Source of the DNA: Rhinopomastus cyanomelas
Taxonomy: Eukaryota; Chordata; Aves; Bucerotiformes; Rhinopomastidae
Assembly (NCBI GenBank): GCA_013400115.1
Contig: VXBP01007531.1
Location: 808,260 to 872,259 of the forward strand
Reading direction: 5' to 3'
Length of the DNA stretch: 64,000 bases
In this document: positions 59,860 to 64,000 of the stretch, in pieces
How positions within the stretch are numbered: the stretch's first letter is position 1
Layout of the letters: every line of letters starts with the position of its first letter
Made by a program: the position numbers and the translations under genes
Notes under the pieces: generated by a model
The model's input: the letters and a program-made list of their open reading frames with translations, nothing else
Told to the model about the DNA's origin: nothing
Database searches by the model: none

Positions 59860-60035
59860 TAAATACATGGGCAGGGCAGGGACACCTCTCATCAGATCAG
59901 GGTGCTTAGAGCCCCATCCAACCTGGCCTCAAGCACTTTCAGAGATCGAACAGCCACAACCTCCCTGGGCAGCCTGTGCCAGTGCCTCAGTACCTTTACA
60001 GGGAGGAATTTCTTCCTCGTCACATCCTTCAGCTA
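59860..60035 (-). mobile_element. Old CR1 fragment, inverted, lacking its 3' tail
   Basis: 'atgggcagggcagggacacc', 'tctcatcagatcagggtgct', 'tagagccccatccaacctgg', 'ctccctgggcagcctgtgcc' and 'acagggaggaatttcttcct' follow the same subfamily layout as the 19.45-kb copy. The terminal AGAATCACAGAAT tail and first 40 or so bases are missing, so the copy has been cut at its 3' side, which is unusual among the copies here. Confidence 0.88.
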
Positions 60036-61018
60036 AATAACTTAAGGCAAGTAGGGTATGACTCTGAAGGCTCATGGAATACCTCACAGTCAAAAGAAAC
60101 CACATTTACTCCTTTATCTAATAATATCTCTTTAATTCTCTTTATCTTTACACTTTGCTAACCACAGAGAAGGCTGGTTCATGTTTGGCTTCATTTCACT
60201 TTCACTCAGGAACCCTCTCCCCATAGATCTCACCCTTTCACTCCTTCATAACCCTTTCTGTTGAGGTGTTTACCCTCACCTTCAAACCCTCATGGTGGTG
60301 CCTTGCAGGTTACAATCCTTCCAGAGAGAGGGTTCTCTTGAAAGGAATGAGATTTGCCTGCTTAAATTTCACATGTACAGGGTTACACGTGATACTGCTG
60401 CTCACCTGCCCTTCTCTTTATCTCCCTTTGCTCTGCCCTCACCAGTCCTTGCTGTTACAGCATGCCTAGCTGCCCTGCTCATCTAACCAACAGCTGGGAG
60501 TCCAGCTGAGGATCTGTTTCTCCCATGAGAAGAATTCCTTGGGTCTCCCCAGCCTAGTGTCTTCTTTTTTTTTAAGGTAACACACTAATTCATCAGCAAT
60601 TCACTTGATAACAAACCAGTGATCATCACTAAGAGAAGCAGCAGTGAATTAGCAGATTTCCAAGTTGAAAGATAAAGCTGGAGAAGAAGCAAAGAGGCTG
60701 CAGTCAGAAACACGACATGGAGTGAGCAAGACAACATGGCCAGCTCCTAAAATGCCCTCGGAGTTCCTAAAGTAACGTTATCCCGGCACACACACACATC
60801 CCTCCGATGCCGTCCCTCCCCTTATCATCCAGCTCACTCAACCATGTCACCAACATACGTACTTAGCAGTGGTTATCGGTGGTAGCACACAAATAAATGA
60901 CAGGTATCAAAGAATCAAGGTCGTGGACGTGTCATGAATATTTCAGAGAGGAGCAACACGAAAAGCTCGAGTGTCCCAACCTCTCAGATTTCCAACAGAA
61001 GGGGAAAAAACACAAACC

Positions 61019-61053
61019 GCACACACACGCACGCACACTCACACATACACACA
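61019..61053. repeat. CA-rich microsatellite, interrupted
   Basis: Alternating ACAC/GCAC/TCAC/TACAC units over about 35 bases. Confidence 0.85.
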
Positions 61054-62626
61054 GAGGGAGGCTGCTGGCTCAGCCATCACATGTGTGCGGCTCATTTCAA
61101 GGCAACGGTACATATGTTACCAGACAATCTGTCACAGTTTCCAAAAGATATAAATATATATTGTGTATCTCCTCTGTAAAATGTGCAAACTCTAAGCAGC
61201 TGGCAAGAGGGCAGTGGTGATTTAATGCAAGCAAGCGGTGCCTTGCTGAAGGGGCTGGGGCTGTGGTGGCCAGGGCTTGTAACGAGAAGCCTCTCTGACA
61301 AAGGCGCAGAGTGGCATCTTTTCACACAATTATATGTGGGTCACGTTAACCTCTGCTGTGCGGGATTCCCCTGAGCCGCGTCTGGCTGCGTGTCGCTGCA
61401 ACAAAATGAAAGCAGAACCCCCTGCCCCCCTTTTTTCTTCATGACACTGGGCAGTGTAGAAGAAAGGTGAGGAGGGAAACGGGGTTCCCAGCACATCACG
61501 ATGAGGCTCCTGGTGTGGGTTTCCCTGTGAGCTCAGCAGCAACTCCACATCCCTGTTAATGAGGTCTGTTAATCAAGGGACGGAGCTGCGAGTTCAAGCT
61601 GTGGCAGTGCACTGCAACACTTGTGTAAGTGGCTCTTTACAGCCAAAGAGACTTCGGGAAGTCTCACTTTCAGGCACTGGAAACCCTTTGAAGCCTGTTC
61701 TGTGCAGGGACAGAAAGCAGGCAGATTTATATTTCTACAGCCTTTGGAGACAGAACTTTCCTCCTGCCAAGTACAAGGCAAATTTGCAAAAGGATGTTTA
61801 ATTCAAACCATCTTAATTTAGCAAAGCAAACAGGTCTTTAACAAAATCATGAGGGTAACCTACCGCTTTGGGTTTGCTCCTCTTTTTAGGGTTTGCAGAG
61901 GATTTGTTTATCAGACCACTCCATTTCTGGGAGCAGGGTGGCAAACTGTCATTGAGATTCATCTTCCACCTGTTAACACCTTGAAAGTCTCCTTTTCCCA
62001 GATTTATTACGATTTTTGTTTTACCAGGCACATGTCCTTCATGGTACCTCTGAATTCAGACAGTTTGATGTAGGATACAGCAAATGATCTTTATGTTCCA
62101 CGGCAAACTGGATTTAAAGGACAAGATCTTCTCAAGCTGACGAAGTCCCCATGGCAACCCCACTTTTCTTTATATTAAAACAAGCTATTTCCCAATGAGC
62201 TCATTATGGACACGGAGAAAACATTCCTTGCAGTGATAACTGATGCTTACACTGTCATTCTACTCCAATTATTCTGTTCATTCACACTTTTTCAGTACCA
62301 GTGGGATGTAGGGTTTTGAAATTGCAAAACACAAGCTAGAAAACCTTCGAAGCCTGTGAGATAAGGCTGCAAACTACAAATGTCTGCCAAGACCCCTCAA
62401 AGAAAAGATTAAGACCAACAATTTTAAAGGTATTTGAGCATTGTTGGCATGTTGAGATCACGGTCTGATATGAAAAAGTACATTGTGGCACGACCAGACC
62501 CCGTAGTTGCTGCTCACCTTTCACCCTCTGCTGCTCATTTCCCCTCCATGCTCTTCCCACTCACTTGTGCCAGGAAAACTCTGTGTGACCAGGTGCTGAA
62601 CCAGTCAGAGGATCTTCTCTTGCTTT

Positions 62627-62643
62627 AAACAAACAAACAAACA
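62627..62643. repeat. (AAAC)n microsatellite
   Basis: Four AAAC units followed by a degenerate AGAC unit. Confidence 0.9.
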
Positions 62644-64000
62644 GACACACTAAAGCTCTTTATTTTTACCTTTTTTAGCCAACTTGGATGGCTCCTCCCC
62701 TCTGGTTCCCAACCACAACAGTGGCTGTGCCAGCACAGCAGAGAACAAGAGGCCAGGAGACAACATCTCAAACTAGTGTGACCACCAAGAAATTTGTAAT
62801 ATCAAACCACAGGCTAAATCTCACATAAAAGCTTTCTGGGTTCAGAGCAAACACCTCTATTAAGATGAATTAAGCAATTCACAGCTTTCAGAGCTGCTGT
62901 TTCAAATGGAGTTTAAATCTTTCTTTTTACCGCTCACCCCTGTAGCAAAAACGGCCTGAAAGAAACCATCCAGGAAGGGCATTAATTGCAGGTTTCTACA
63001 CAAGAAGTGGTTTGTGTCTGTTTAATTACAGAAGCATATCTGGGCACTGCAGTCATTGCCACTGTAACCTCAGCACACTGCAGATACCAGAACTACCTTA
63101 AAGCTCACTAGTGCAGGTCCTGATAACCATCTAGTCTCAACAGCACAGGCTCAGCATGGACTAATTTGTCCTGACAAGATTATTTGCAAATTAGGTGAGG
63201 AGGTCAGACAGCTGCCCTATAACCACATGAAAATGTAGTAAACACTGGCTCCAGGTTTGTACCCTCCCTACTTCTAAGTGTTTTTCATGGAGCATTCACT
63301 TTGTGTGCCCCCTCAGGGCCAAGTTTCACCCACTCTTGAGCCCAGCTTCAGCCCAGGATGTGTTTAGATGTCTTGCTCAGGCTGAGAGGGCAGCTCTGTA
63401 CTCACCCAGACTGAGCATCTTTCAGCTACAGGGTATGAAGTAGATCCTCCTGTGTGGTGACGGGTAAGGCCATGAAGAACCTGGATCACTGGAACAAAAC
63501 ACATGTGAAACTAAGGAGGATCAGAGGAGGTTTTGCCTTGAACTAACCAAAAAATAGTCTCTAGATGTCTACATACCAGAGCTCTGTGCTGGATGGAAGA
63601 GCCCAGCCCATCTGCAGGGCTGAACTAGTCAGATGATGCTATTGAGAGAACAATTTTGGGTTGCAGTCAGAACTCTGTTACACTTTTCAAAGGGTCGTTC
63701 TCTGTTTTGTCAGACAGAGGAATGAGCTGCTGGTCAGTGAAATGTGTGGGAGAGCTGAGGGATTTCCTCTGCAAAATGATCCAATCCCCAGGGACTCACA
63801 CGAACCCGCTCCAGATGTCCCCAAGGTTTGTACTGACACAAGTGTGCCCAAGTGGCAGGAGAAGCTGCACAAGGGTTCACACTTGCCTCTAGCTCTCAGC
63901 TTTGTAGCCTATTTGATAAGCACATTTCTGGAATTGATGCCCTAATCTGTATTTCTGGAGGCTGGGAAGGAGCAGACAGCCTGGTTTGGGCCATCACACA

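Larger units (their letters stand above)
60036..64000. other. Unique sequence with simple repeats
   Basis: No gene recognised. Contains a CA-rich microsatellite (61019-61053), an (AAAC)n run (62627-62643) and a balanced-composition stretch at 61800-62080 that looks like non-coding regulatory DNA. Confidence 0.4.

Overview
The window looks like bird genomic DNA. The main evidence is about twenty CR1 (chicken repeat 1) LINE fragments, many ending in the octamer-type tail (ATTCTATG)n seen on one strand or the other, plus a few decayed copies that resemble the older amniote repeat MIR. Base composition, the lack of dense coding potential and the absence of ribosome-binding-site/operon logic all fit vertebrate intergenic or long-intron sequence. 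I found no intact protein-coding gene, rRNA, tRNA, CRISPR array or complete mobile element. Almost all open frames in the window are chance frames or CR1 ORF2 remnants.

Layout. 1-6.7 kb: one old CR1, a MIR-like remnant, a 52-bp x3 minisatellite. 6.7-13.4 kb: a cluster of five CR1 fragments on both strands, with a strongly T-depleted stretch at 8.63-8.99 kb. 13.4-16.2 kb: unique sequence, including a GATA-motif cluster that looks regulatory. 16.475-17.017 kb: the most unusual locus, an unspliced three-exon fragment of an AMP-activated protein kinase gamma subunit gene (best fit PRKAG3), broken by two frame lesions and bracketed by two almost identical 46/47-bp direct repeats, each of which is itself a hairpin. 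17-38 kb: mostly unique sequence with several stretches resembling conserved non-coding elements and four CR1 fragments. 38.1-39.5 kb and 55.2-56.2 kb: two long CR1 copies in the same orientation that still encode parts of the reverse transcriptase, including the catalytic FVDD box. 39.5-55 kb: unique sequence with small CR1 and MIR relics and one young CR1 (45.8-46.3 kb). 57-64 kb: unique sequence, a MIR relic, one CR1 relic, simple repeats and another regulatory-looking stretch.

There are no genes here that work together. The biology is that of a repeat-invaded, probably regulatory, non-coding interval. The similarity between several CR1 copies, and the open C-terminal ORF2 frames they keep, suggest CR1 activity that was recent on the scale of bird evolution. 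Identity estimates are by eye; no alignment or database search was run.
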